DNA from: CAZYFH01 sp965249175
GTDB lineage: Bacteria > Acidobacteriota > Vicinamibacteria > Vicinamibacterales > UBA8438
Direction: 5' to 3'
DNA: 64,000 nucleotides
NCBI GenBank assembly: GCA_965249175.1
Contig: OZ252227.1
Span: forward strand, 186,001-250,000
The notes beneath the pieces are model-generated. The model saw nothing but the letters and a program-made list of their open reading frames with translations. It had not been told where the DNA came from and made no database searches. Position numbers and translations under genes: made by a program. Below, one piece after another: positions 33,166-41,025 of this stretch. How positions within the stretch are numbered: the first letter of the stretch is position 1; every line of letters begins with the position of its first letter.

Positions 33166-34911
33166 ATGGTGCAGCAGGCGCGTACTCGGCGACTCGGTCG
33201 CTGGACGGTGGTCGCTTTGGCGGGCGTCGTTGCCACGGTCGTCCTTGGCGCTGGCGACTCGGCGCGTGCCCAGGAACAAGCGCTCGGCCACGGCTATGGT
33301 CGGCCCGCGCGCAGCCCGCACGGTAGTCGGTCCGAGGTCATTGCCCCGCATGGGATGGTGGCGGCAAGCCAACCGCTCGCCGCCCAGGTCGGCATCGACA
33401 TCCTCAAGGCGGGGGGGAACGCGATCGACGCGGCGGTGGCAGTGAACGCGGTCCTGGGTCTGGTCGAGCCGCACATGAATGGTGTTGGCGGCGATCTCTT
33501 CGCCATCGTCTGGGATGCCGAGACGGAGCAGCTCTACGGGTTGAACGCCACCGGTCGGGCGCCGTACGAGATCAGCCGCGAGACGCTGACGCGGCAAGGG
33601 CTCGAGCGTATGCCCGGTACGGGTCCGCTGACGTGGACCGTGCCCGGGGCCGTCGACGGGTGGGATCAGCTGCTCGAGCGGTTCGGGACGATGGACTTCG
33701 CGGACGTGTTGCGGCCGGCTATCGGGTACGCCCGAGACGGCTTCCCGGTCAGCGAGATCATCCAGCGCCAGTGGGCTGGCTCCGAGCGCTCGCTGGCGGA
33801 GTGGCCCGATTCGGCCAAAACCTACCTTCCCAATGGACGGCCGCCACGCGCCGGTGAGGTATTCAAGAACCCGGGGCTCGCCGCGACCTACGAAGCGATC
33901 GCCCGCGGGGGCCGCGACGCCTTCTACCGCGGGGATATCGCCCGGCGCATCGTGGCGTTCAGCGAGGCCAACGGCGGCTATTTCACCATGCCCGATTTCG
34001 AGGACCACGCCTCGGCCTGGGTCGAGCCGGTGAGCACCAGCTACCGGGGCTACGACGTCTGGGAAATCCCGCCAAACAGCTCCGGGATCCTGGCGCTGAT
34101 GATCCTGAACATCATGGAGGGATACGACATCGCGGCGATGGGCCACAACACGGCCGATTCGATTCACGTGTTCACCGAGGCCAAGAAGCTCGTCTGGGCC
34201 GACCGCAACACCTTTGTGGCTGACGCCGACGCCAACGAGCTCCCGACCGAGCAGCTCATCTCCAAGGCGTATGCGGCCACGCGTCGCCGGCTGATCGACG
34301 GCTCGCGTGCCGCCCAGCGCGTCACCCCGGGGAATCCCTACGAACACAGCGACACGGTGTATCTCACCGTGGTCGACAAGGACCGGAACGCGATCTCGCT
34401 CATCGAGAGCATCTTCGGCGGATTCGGCTCGAAGGTGGTGCCGGGCGATCTCGGCTTCGCGCTGCAGAATCGGGGGTCCGGGTTCTCGCTCGAGGCGGGG
34501 CATCTCAACTCGCTCGAGCCGCACAAGCGGTCGCTGCACACCAACATGCCGGCGTTCGTCACGAAAGACGGCAAGCCCTGGCTCTCCTTCGGCGTGATGG
34601 GTGGGCCAATGCAGCCGCAGGGTCACTGGCAGGTGCTGTCGAACATCATCGATTTCGGCATGAACTTGCAGGAAGCGGGGGATGCTGCGCGCGTGCGGCA
34701 TAGCCCGAGCCGTGAGCCCAGTGGGACGCTCGCCGTCGAGCCTGGCGTGAGCGATGCCGTCATCGCGCGACTCGAAGCGATGGGGCACTCCGTCGAGCGA
34801 CAGGGTGGCGGCGGGATGGGCGGCTATCAGGCGATCCTGATCAACCCGGAGACCGGGATGCTGCACGGTGGAACCGACCCGCGCAAGGACGGGCAGGTCA
34901 TCGGGTACTAG
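33166..34911 (+). CDS. ggt: Gamma-glutamyltranspeptidase (glutathione hydrolase)
   Basis: Periplasmic N-terminal nucleophile hydrolase that removes the gamma-glutamyl group from glutathione and related peptides. From ATG 33166 (AAGGGG upstream) the 581-residue precursor has a signal peptide ending near 'DSARAQ'. The family start 'MVAASQPLAAQVGIDILKAG', 'GGNAIDAAVAVNAVLGLVEP' and 'NGVGGDLFAIVWD' are followed by the self-cleavage site: T397 in 'HSDTVYLTVVDKDRNAIS' would be the new N-terminus of the small subunit. 'GFGSKVVPGDLGFALQNRG' and 'GVMGGPMQPQGHWQVLSNII' are also typical. Its stop codon lies inside the end of an inverted-repeat element. Confidence 0.93.
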   Translation: MVQQARTRRLGRWTVVALAGVVATVVLGAGDSARAQEQALGHGYGRPARSPHGSRSEVIAPHGMVAASQPLAAQVGIDILKAGGNAIDAAVAVNAVLGLVEPHMNGVGGDLFAIVWDAETEQLYGLNATGRAPYEISRETLTRQGLERMPGTGPLTWTVPGAVDGWDQLLERFGTMDFADVLRPAIGYARDGFPVSEIIQRQWAGSERSLAEWPDSAKTYLPNGRPPRAGEVFKNPGLAATYEAIARGGRDAFYRGDIARRIVAFSEANGGYFTMPDFEDHASAWVEPVSTSYRGYDVWEIPPNSSGILALMILNIMEGYDIAAMGHNTADSIHVFTEAKKLVWADRNTFVADADANELPTEQLISKAYAATRRRLIDGSRAAQRVTPGNPYEHSDTVYLTVVDKDRNAISLIESIFGGFGSKVVPGDLGFALQNRGSGFSLEAGHLNSLEPHKRSLHTNMPAFVTKDGKPWLSFGVMGGPMQPQGHWQVLSNIIDFGMNLQEAGDAARVRHSPSREPSGTLAVEPGVSDAVIARLEAMGHSVERQGGGGMGGYQAILINPETGMLHGGTDPRKDGQVIGY

Positions 34912-35072
34912 CAGCCCGTGGCGAAAGCCCCGCTGCATTCGACCGCCGATGCATCCCGTTAGCGGCGGCGCTCGTCAGTCAAATACTCCCGGTATTCTCC
35001 CTCGTCGCGCCTTGCGAGGCGGGCGCCTCGGCGGTCTCGGTGCAACGCGCGACTTGCACCACGGGCTGCTAG
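34908..35072. mobile_element. Short inverted-repeat element, copy A (MITE-like, ~165 bp)
   Basis: Ends CTAGCAGCCCGTGG... and ...CCACGGGCTGCTAG form terminal inverted repeats of about 26 bp with a few mismatches. The core contains TCAAATACTCCCGGTATTCT. Related copies lie at 37358-37519 and 41026-41202, and a lone end at 54917-54937. It has no coding capacity. It supplies the stop codon of ggt. Confidence 0.85.
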
Positions 35073-35136
35073 CCTTCCGGCGCAGGACAAGGCGCATTTC
35101 TGCGCGCCTCGCGCGGTTCGGGTGCGCAACCCTCGT

Positions 35137-35718
35137 CTAGAACTGGTCCGGGAGGACGAAGATCTCGCGCGCCGGCATCTCGACGGCGGGCAGCGTGGCG
35201 GCATCGATCGTCGTGTCGTCACCGATGATGCCGTTTCGCGCCAGCAGCCAGGCGACGAGCCCGTACACCTGATCCGAGGCGAGCGAGCCGGGCGCGTTCG
35301 ACGGCATCGCACGCTGGATGTAGTCGTAGAGCGTCGTAGCGAAGGGCCAGTAATTGCCGACCGTGTACGCGACGTCCTCCCGGTCGCCCCGCCACGCTTC
35401 GTAGCGTGGCCCGAACGGCGGAGTCGCCTCGGGCACGCCGCCGACGAGCGGTGCGGCACTGCCGCCCTCGCCGTCGCGGCCATGACACGAGGCGCAGAGA
35501 CGCGCGTAGACGGGGGCACCGGTGTGAGCCGTGCCGCGTCCGGGCGGCAACCCTGCACCGTCGGGATCGACATCGGTATCCCACGCCGTGATCTCCGCGC
35601 GTGTCGCGGGTCGACCAAAGCCGAACCGCTCGGCCTCCGCCGTGGGAGACTGCGCCCACCCAACGCCTGAGCTGGCGACGGCCGCGGCGATTCCGATGGC
35701 CAGCCCTCGGCTCACCAT
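35137..35718 (-). CDS. soxD: SoxD-like cytochrome c subunit of sulfane/sulfite dehydrogenase
   Basis: The 193-residue product starts at ATG 35716-35718 (MVSRGLAIGIAAAVASSGVG), has a signal peptide and one heme site, 'YARLCASCHGRDGEGG'. The stretch 'RFGFGRPATRAEITAWDTDV' then 'DPDGAGLPPGRGTAHTGAPV' matches the characteristic N-terminus of SoxD. Canonical SoxD has two hemes and is about 380 residues; this is a short one-heme version. It overlaps soxC by 7 bp, so the two should be coupled, the cytochrome accepting electrons from the SoxC molybdenum centre in the periplasm. Confidence 0.87.
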   Translation of the reverse strand: MVSRGLAIGIAAAVASSGVGWAQSPTAEAERFGFGRPATRAEITAWDTDVDPDGAGLPPGRGTAHTGAPVYARLCASCHGRDGEGGSAAPLVGGVPEATPPFGPRYEAWRGDREDVAYTVGNYWPFATTLYDYIQRAMPSNAPGSLASDQVYGLVAWLLARNGIIGDDTTIDAATLPAVEMPAREIFVLPDQF

Positions 35719-36917
35719 GGAGGCTCCGTTCGGTAGAAGACGCGGCCGTCCGACTGGACCGTCCATCCTGTGATCGGGTTGAGGTGATACCCGCGCGCGC
35801 GTCGCCCGCGCTCGGCGCGGAGCGCTTCGCGTCGTGGCTGGACGTAGCCGGTGTCGTCGACCGCCCGGCTCATGACCTCGGCCTCCGAGCCGTCCCAGCG
35901 CCAGAGGTGCCGGAACCGCGTGTGCGCCTTCGGCAGGACCGGATCCTGCAGGCGCGCCGACACCCAGCTGTCGCCGCCATCCGTGCTGATCTCCACCCTC
36001 GCGATCGTGCCGTGGCCGGACCAGGCGATGCCTCGGATCTCGACCCACCCCGGCGTGATCGTCTCGGGGTACGCCGGTGTCGTGATGATCGACCGCGCGT
36101 CGAAGACGAAGCTGAACTGCCGAGCGGTCCCGTCGGCGAGCGGGTCGGTGTATTTCGAGGTCTCCTCGCGGGTCATGAACGGCCGGTCCGCCACCTCGAT
36201 CCGCCGCAGCCACTTGACGCTGGCGTTCCCCTCCCACCCGGGCAGGAAGAGCCGTGCCGGATACCCTTGACCTGGCCTGATCGCTTCGCCGTTCTGGCCA
36301 TAGGCAATCAGCGCATCATCCCAGGCTTTCGCCATCGGCACGCTACGGGTCATGACGGCGGCGTCCTGTCCCTCTGCGAGAAACCAGGACGCCTCCTCGT
36401 TCGCACCCACCTCGCGCAGCAGTGTCGAGAGCGCGACGCCCGTCCACTCGCTCTGGCTCGTCAGCCCGCAGATCCGTTCGGGCTTCGATTCCGGGCCGGC
36501 GTTCCGACCATAGTTGCCTGAGCACTCGAGGAAGCAGACACGAGAGACCGCGGGGAAACGCTTCAGCTCGTCGAGCGTGAAGACGGTCGGCCGCTCGACC
36601 ATGCCGTGGACCAGCAATCGGTAGTCGGCCGGGTCGATGGCCGGGACGCCGGCGTGGTGTCGCTCGTAGTGGAGGTCGGCCGGCGTGATCGTGCCGAACA
36701 GATCCTGGTGTGGTGTCCTCGACACCGCCGTGCCGCCGGTGAGGCGGCGCGGTTGCTCGTGCGGCGATCGCAGACCCAGTTCGGTCGGCGGGGTGCCAGG
36801 TGCGGTCGTCGTGTCGCGCGGCTGCGCCTGGCTGACGGTCGTCGATCCGAGTGCGACGGCCCCGACAGTCCCGGCGGCGCCTGTCAAGAGGTCGCGGCGA
36901 CTCACCTTCGTGGGCAT
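35712..36917 (-). CDS. soxC: SoxC-like molybdopterin sulfane/sulfite dehydrogenase subunit
   Basis: A 401-residue sulfite-oxidase-family protein exported by Tat (MPTKVSRRDLLTGAAGTVGA). The SoxC signature is in 'TPHQDLFGTITPADLHYERH', 'HHAGVPAIDPADYRLLVHGM' and 'KRFPAVSRVCFLECSGNYG', where the Cys of 'FLECSGN' would be the Mo ligand. The dimerisation domain follows ('TPGWVEIRGIAWSGHGTIAR', 'VSTDGGDSW'-like 'ISTDGGDSWVSARLQDPVLP'). AAGGAGG precedes the start. In the Sox pathway SoxCD oxidises protein-bound sulfane sulfur; without other sox genes here it may simply oxidise sulfite. The molybdate importer elsewhere in the window would support it. Confidence 0.9.
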   Translation of the reverse strand: MPTKVSRRDLLTGAAGTVGAVALGSTTVSQAQPRDTTTAPGTPPTELGLRSPHEQPRRLTGGTAVSRTPHQDLFGTITPADLHYERHHAGVPAIDPADYRLLVHGMVERPTVFTLDELKRFPAVSRVCFLECSGNYGRNAGPESKPERICGLTSQSEWTGVALSTLLREVGANEEASWFLAEGQDAAVMTRSVPMAKAWDDALIAYGQNGEAIRPGQGYPARLFLPGWEGNASVKWLRRIEVADRPFMTREETSKYTDPLADGTARQFSFVFDARSIITTPAYPETITPGWVEIRGIAWSGHGTIARVEISTDGGDSWVSARLQDPVLPKAHTRFRHLWRWDGSEAEVMSRAVDDTGYVQPRREALRAERGRRARGYHLNPITGWTVQSDGRVFYRTEPPW

Positions 36918-36958
36918 GGCGCCTCCTTGGCGAGATGACCGCTGGACGGGGGGTGAGG

Positions 36959-37189
36959 CTACGCGGCGCTCATACCCCGCAACGCGGTGATGATCTCCTG
37001 CGGTTCAGGAAAACGTTCGGCCTGGTGTTTCGAGAAGACCATCGTGCCGTCCGCTACGACGTCGAAGATGCCGTTGCTGCCCTCGATGAGCTCCGAATCG
37101 ATGCCGACCGCGTCCCTGATCGTGGCCGCCAGACTGGAGGCCTTGGGCAGGTACTTTCAACGTCCGCAATACGTAATCGAGATCTTCAC
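36959..37189 (-). CDS. SelW-like (Rdx family) predicted selenoprotein with CxxU motif
   Basis: On the minus strand a GTG start (37187-37189, GCAGGAG 8 nt upstream) reads 'MKISITYCGR', then TGA (37157-37159), then 'KYLPKASSLAATIRDAVGID', 'SELIEGSNGIFDVVADG', 'TMVFSKHQAERFPEPQEIIT' and stops at TAG 36959-36961 (76 residues). This is a complete Rdx/SelW thioredoxin-like fold: CGxU followed by Y-x-P-K, and the 'GxFDVxxDGxxVFSK' strand and 'FP' motif. The TGA is exactly the Sec position of SelW. A SECIS-like hairpin follows. It lies 41 bp upstream of soxC in the same direction, suggesting an operon. Too short and interrupted for routine gene calling. Confidence 0.85.
37124..37142 (-). promoter_or_regulatory. 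Candidate bacterial SECIS hairpin for the SelW-like gene
   Basis: On the minus strand GGCC pairs with GGCC, then a U-C mismatch, then CCA pairs with TGG around a GUC loop. The loop starts 23 nt after the TGA. A small loop beginning GU on a short stem above a mismatch resembles the E. coli fdhF SECIS upper stem. Confidence 0.65.
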
Positions 37190-37240
37190 CCGTGGGTCTC
37201 CTGCCCAACATCCTACCCCGATGCCGTGGCGCCGTCGAAC

Positions 37241-37272
37241 CTAACCGGAGCTCACTTGAGCTCTGGGGTTAG
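37241..37272. repeat. Palindromic extragenic sequence (CTAACCCCAGAGCTC type), second copy
   Basis: CTAACCGGAGCTC is mirrored by GAGCTCTGGGGTTAG around ACTT. It shares its arms with the palindrome at 28213-28253 and lies upstream of the SelW-like gene, between it and the next repeat. Confidence 0.75.
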
Positions 37273-37325
37273 AACCCATCTCATGCACCCGCCGGCGTGC
37301 CAGGCTTGATTCGGCCGCGCTCGCC

Positions 37326-38402
37326 ATGCCACGCTCGGGCATGTCATCTGGACGCCGAGCAGCCCGTGGTGAAAGTCCCGCGGCATTCGACCGCCGATGC
37401 ATCCCGGCTCGCGGCGTCGCTCGTCGGTCAAATACTCCCGGTATTCTCCCTCCTCGCGCCTTGCGAGCCTGGCGCCTCGACCGTCTCGGTGCGACGCGGG
37501 ACTTTCACCACGGGCTGCAAGCCGTCACCATCGCGCTGGTCGCAGTGCTCTGGGTGTTGCCGACCGTGCGCGCGGGGTTGGCCGCACCATCTCAGCCGTC
37601 CGGCTGGGTGCTCGTCGTGCTCGGCATCGCCCAGGACGGCGGCATACCGCATCTCGGATGCCAGCAGCAGGTGTGCGTCGACGCGCGCGCTGGACGCCGA
37701 CCGACGGAAAAGGTCGCCAGTCTCGGCCTCGTGCATCGCGCGAGCGGTCGCGCCTTTCTGTTCGATGCGACACCCGACCTGCCGTCGCAACTCGATGCGC
37801 TGACCGGCGGTGTCGCGCCCGACGGGATCTTCCTGACGCACGGTCACATCGGCCACTACACCGGGCTGATGTTTCTCGGCAAGGAAACGCTTGCGGCGGA
37901 TGGCGTGCCGGTCTACGGGACGCGCCGGATGGCCGACTATCTGACTGCCAACGGTCCGTGGAGCCTGCTCGTCGCGGACGGGCACATCCGACTGACGATC
38001 GTGGACCCGGACCATCACGTCGATCTCGGTGACGGTCTCAGCGTCACGGCGTTCACGGTTCCGCATCGTGACGAGTTCACGGACACGGTCGGATACCGCA
38101 TCGACGGTCCGCGCGCGTCGGCGGTCTATGTGCCGGATGTCGACCGATGGGATCGCTGGGATCGTGACGTCGGTGCGATCGTCGACGAGGTCGACCTGGC
38201 GTTTCTCGACGGTACGTTCGCGTCGGCCGCCGAGGTGCAGGGCCGGTCGTATGACGAGATCCGCCATCCGCTGATGCCGGATACTCGCCGGCGCCTGGCT
38301 GGCACGAGCGCCGACGTCTGGTTTATCCATCTGAACCACACCAATCCGGAGCTCGTCGGAGCACCGGACGTCGTACGCGAGGGCATGGAGTTCGAGTTGT
38401 AG
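37326..38402 (+). CDS. PqqB-like MBL-fold metallo-hydrolase (N-terminus fused into repeat element B)
   Basis: The metallo-beta-lactamase-fold domain (from about residue 92) resembles PqqB: 'VLVVLGIAQDGGIPHLGCQQ', 'RAFLFDATPDLPSQLDAL', 'GIFLTHGHIGHYTGLMFLGK' (the HxHxxHx-type metal loop reads THGHIGHYTG), 'GVPVYGTRRMADYL' and 'AVYVPDVDRWDRWD'. A signal-like helix ('AVTIALVAVLWVLPTVRAGL') precedes it, suggesting export. The first ~60 codons, including the only ATGs, lie in or before repeat copy B, so the true start is uncertain and the original 5' end may have been replaced. Two PQQ dehydrogenases in the window fit a PQQ-related role, but other pqq genes are not seen. Confidence 0.75.
   Translation: MPRSGMSSGRRAARGESPAAFDRRCIPARGVARRSNTPGILPPRALRAWRLDRLGATRDFHHGLQAVTIALVAVLWVLPTVRAGLAAPSQPSGWVLVVLGIAQDGGIPHLGCQQQVCVDARAGRRPTEKVASLGLVHRASGRAFLFDATPDLPSQLDALTGGVAPDGIFLTHGHIGHYTGLMFLGKETLAADGVPVYGTRRMADYLTANGPWSLLVADGHIRLTIVDPDHHVDLGDGLSVTAFTVPHRDEFTDTVGYRIDGPRASAVYVPDVDRWDRWDRDVGAIVDEVDLAFLDGTFASAAEVQGRSYDEIRHPLMPDTRRRLAGTSADVWFIHLNHTNPELVGAPDVVREGMEFEL
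37358..37519. mobile_element. Short inverted-repeat element, copy B
   Basis: AGCAGCCCGTGGTGAAAGTC at the left is the near-perfect reverse complement of GACTTTCACCACGGGCTGC at the right (about 24 bp). The core contains TCAAATACTCCCGGTATTCT as in copy A. It lies across the 5' end of the PqqB-like gene. Confidence 0.87.
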
Positions 38403-38418
38403 CGGAGCCCCCGATGGT

Positions 38419-38588
38419 GGCTAGTGCATCGCCGTCGAGATACCGTCACAGCGTCGGGGTCGCAGCGCGCCCAGGCGCAAGGCGCCGCGACGAAGGCATA
38501 CAGGACGTATGTCGAGGAACGGCAACGCCGCGGATGGGTGTGATGCGGGCCCGACGAGTGACCGTATCTCGACGGCGGTGCACTAGCC
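38419..38588. mobile_element. Short inverted-repeat element, divergent type (copy E)
   Basis: Terminal inverted repeats of 31 bp (38419-38449 and 38558-38588; left begins GGCTAGTGCATCGCCGTCGA) with two mismatches. The ends are unrelated to copies A-C, yet the core (GGCGCAAGGCG, then GAAGG, ATAC-GG-GTAT, GAGGAACGGCAACGCCGCG) matches the reverse-complemented core of A-C. It fills most of the gap between the PqqB-like gene and the nucleotidyltransferase-like gene. Confidence 0.8.
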
Positions 38589-38646
38589 CGGCACGCATGC
38601 CGATCTCGACCGCCGACATCACCACCCCGGACGGTGCCCGGGCGTG

Positions 38647-39150
38647 ATGGACCAGGCGGCAGGACGGACCGCGCTCGCCTGGATCGTCGGGCTGCTGAAC
38701 CGAGCCGGCATCCCGTTCCAGGTGGTGGGTGGCGTGGCCGCCGCCGCGTACGGCGCGCGTCGCGATCTCGGCGACATCGATCTTTCCGTCCCGGCCGCGC
38801 ACCTGCCGTCGCTCATGCGACTGGCCGGGCCGGATCGGATCATCAAGGAACCGTGGCGTCACCGTGACGAGGCGTGGGACCTGATCCTCATGGCGCTGGA
38901 GCACGGGGGACAGCGAATCGAGGTCGGCGTGGCCGACGCGGCACGGTATCGCGAACGCGCGTCCGGAGCGTGGCACGACGCGTCGATCGATGTCGGCACG
39001 TCTATGCCGCGGGTAGTGTGGGGCATCGAGGTCCCGGTGATGCCACGCGCACAGCTCATCGACTGCAAACGACGCTTGGACCGCGAGGTGGATCGGCGAG
39101 ATCTAGCCGAGATGGCTGAACCAGCCGTCACCACGAGTCCTAAGCCCTGA
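38647..39150 (+). CDS. Nucleotidyltransferase-like protein (AadB/LinB-type fold)
   Basis: About 167 residues from ATG 38647 (a GTG one codon earlier is possible). 'GIPFQVVGGVAAAAYGARRD' followed by 'LGDIDLSVPAAHLPSLM' has the GG...D-x-D pattern of minimal nucleotidyltransferases, as in lincosamide/aminoglycoside adenylyltransferase-like and MazG-associated proteins. Later blocks are 'RIEVGVADAARYRERASGAW', 'VVWGIEVPVMPRAQLIDCKR'. The substrate is unknown, and an antibiotic-resistance role should not be assumed. It could be the enzyme half of a MNT/HEPN-like pair, but no partner is adjacent. Confidence 0.65.
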   Translation: MDQAAGRTALAWIVGLLNRAGIPFQVVGGVAAAAYGARRDLGDIDLSVPAAHLPSLMRLAGPDRIIKEPWRHRDEAWDLILMALEHGGQRIEVGVADAARYRERASGAWHDASIDVGTSMPRVVWGIEVPVMPRAQLIDCKRRLDREVDRRDLAEMAEPAVTTSPKP

Positions 39151-39188
39151 GGCTAGAGACCCGGGGTGATCGTGGCGCGCGTGGGCCG

Positions 39189-41018
39189 CTACTTGCCCGC
39201 GCCGAGCGCGCGGTCGAGGTTGAACGCCGCGCTGATCAGGCCCAGGTGCGTAAACGCCTGCGGGAAGTTCCCCAGCGCCTCCCCGCTCTTGCCGGTCTGC
39301 TCCGCGTACAGACCCAGGTGATTGGCGTAGCCGAGCATCTCCTCGAAGATCAGCCGTGCCTGGGTCAGGTGTCTCCGATCCGCGACCCCGGCACGCGTCA
39401 ACGCCTCGACTAGCCAGAACGTGCAGATGTTGAACGTGCCCTCTTCGCCGTGGAGCCCGTCGGCCGTCGCGTCAGCGCGGTACCGGTAGACGAGGCTGTT
39501 CGCGACCAGGCCGCCAAGGTTGGGTGACGCCATCGTCGCTGCGAGGTTGCCGATGTTGCGAGGATCGGCCGGCGAAAGAAAGAAGACGAGCGGCATCATC
39601 AAGTTGGAGGCATCGACCGCGTTGCTGCCGTAGTGTTGCCGGAACGCTTCGCGCGCGGGATTCCACCCGCGAGTCATGATCTCCTCGTAGATCTCGTCGC
39701 GCGCCCGCATCCACCGGTCGCGATCGGCCGGGAACGACCGCTTGTCGGCGAGCCGCAGACCGCGGTCGACCGCGACCCAGCACATAAGCTTCGAGTACAC
39801 GAAGTGGCGCCGCCCGCCACGCACCTCCCAGATCCCCTCGTCCTCTCGACGCCAGTTATCGCACACCCAGTTGACCAACCGGCGCAGGTGCGTCCAAAGG
39901 TCGTACGAGATGGGTGCGCCGTACTTGTTGTAGAGATAGACGGAGTCCATCAGCTCGCCGTAGATGTCGAGCTGCAGCTGCTCGTAGGCCCGGTTGCCGA
40001 TCCGCACGGGACGCGACCCCCGGTAGCCGTCGAGGTGGTCGAGGGATTCCTCGATCAGCACGCGACGCCCGTCGAGCCCGTACATGAGCTGCAGCGCGCC
40101 GTCGGCGTCGAGCTCGCGACACCGTGCTTCGAGAAAGCCCATGAACTGTCCGGCCGCCTCGGTGAACCCGACCCGCATCAGGCCGTAGAGCGTGAACGCG
40201 GCGTCACGGATCCAGGTATAGCGATAGTCCCAGTTGCGCTCGCCGCCGATGCCTTCGGGCAGGCTGCAGGTCGGCGCCGCAACGATGGCGCCGGTCGGCT
40301 CGTACGTCATCAGCTTCAGCGCCAGGGCGGAACGGTGCACGATCTCGCGCCACCGGCCTTGATACGTGCACTGGGACAGCCAGCGGCGCCAGTAGGCCTC
40401 GGTCCGCGCAATCAGCACCTCGGCTTCCTCGTCCGCGATCGGGTCGCATCGACCGCCGTCGAGGCGTCCCAGCTCGAAGACGGCGGACTGGCCCTCGTGC
40501 AGCGTGAAATGCGAGGTCACGCCGGTGCCGTCGATCGACAGCGGCTGCCGGGTGGCGAGTCCGAGGGCGAGGTCGGGCGCATGGAATGCGGCGCCCCCGT
40601 CGCAGCGCGTCGTCTCGTGCGGGTCCCGCGCATAGTTGAACGCGGGGCGACATTCCATCCGGAACTCCATCGAGCCTCGCACGACCTGCACGCGACGAAT
40701 CAACTGGTGCCAGCGTGGGTCGGTCGAGCGCAAACCGAGCGGCATGAAGTCGGTAATCTGCCCGACACCCTTCGGAGTCAGAAAACGCGTGATCAGAACG
40801 TTCGTTTCCGGCCAGTAGAACTGCTTGCGGCGCGCGCCTACGTGCGTCGGGGCAATGCGGAATCGGCCACCCTTGGTGTCGTCGAGCAGCGCCGCGAAGA
40901 CGCTCGGGGAGTCGAAGTGAGGAAAGCAGAACCAGTCGATCGAGCCGTCCTTGCCGACAAGCGCCACCGTGTGGAGGTCGCCGACGATGCCGTAGTTTTC
41001 GATGGGCTGGTAGGCCAT
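39189..41018 (-). CDS. Glycoside hydrolase family 15 protein (glucoamylase/trehalase-like)
   Basis: A 609-residue cytoplasmic enzyme with no signal peptide, starting MAYQPIENYGIVGDLHTVAL. It has an N-terminal beta-sandwich ('VGKDGSIDWFCFPHFDSPSV') and an (alpha/alpha)6 catalytic barrel from about residue 215 ('GAIVAAPTCSLPEGIGGERN', 'WDYRYTWIRDAAFTLYGLMR', with the usual catalytic-Glu regions 'EGIWEVRGGRRHFVYSKLMC' and 'GLHGEEGTFNICTFWLVEAL'). Bacterial GH15 members of this type hydrolyse alpha-1,4-glucans or trehalose. It stands alone, flanked upstream by repeat copy C. Confidence 0.92.
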   Translation of the reverse strand: MAYQPIENYGIVGDLHTVALVGKDGSIDWFCFPHFDSPSVFAALLDDTKGGRFRIAPTHVGARRKQFYWPETNVLITRFLTPKGVGQITDFMPLGLRSTDPRWHQLIRRVQVVRGSMEFRMECRPAFNYARDPHETTRCDGGAAFHAPDLALGLATRQPLSIDGTGVTSHFTLHEGQSAVFELGRLDGGRCDPIADEEAEVLIARTEAYWRRWLSQCTYQGRWREIVHRSALALKLMTYEPTGAIVAAPTCSLPEGIGGERNWDYRYTWIRDAAFTLYGLMRVGFTEAAGQFMGFLEARCRELDADGALQLMYGLDGRRVLIEESLDHLDGYRGSRPVRIGNRAYEQLQLDIYGELMDSVYLYNKYGAPISYDLWTHLRRLVNWVCDNWRREDEGIWEVRGGRRHFVYSKLMCWVAVDRGLRLADKRSFPADRDRWMRARDEIYEEIMTRGWNPAREAFRQHYGSNAVDASNLMMPLVFFLSPADPRNIGNLAATMASPNLGGLVANSLVYRYRADATADGLHGEEGTFNICTFWLVEALTRAGVADRRHLTQARLIFEEMLGYANHLGLYAEQTGKSGEALGNFPQAFTHLGLISAAFNLDRALGAGK

Positions 41019-41025
41019 GACAGTC

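Noticed and set aside
33103..34938. 611-codon open frame antisense to gamma-glutamyltranspeptidase
   Set aside because: The plus strand encodes a full, motif-complete GGT. The antisense frame has no recognisable domain or ribosome-binding site.
38647..39150. Aminoglycoside or lincosamide resistance enzyme
   Set aside because: Only the minimal nucleotidyltransferase GG...DxD core is visible; resistance cannot be claimed from that.
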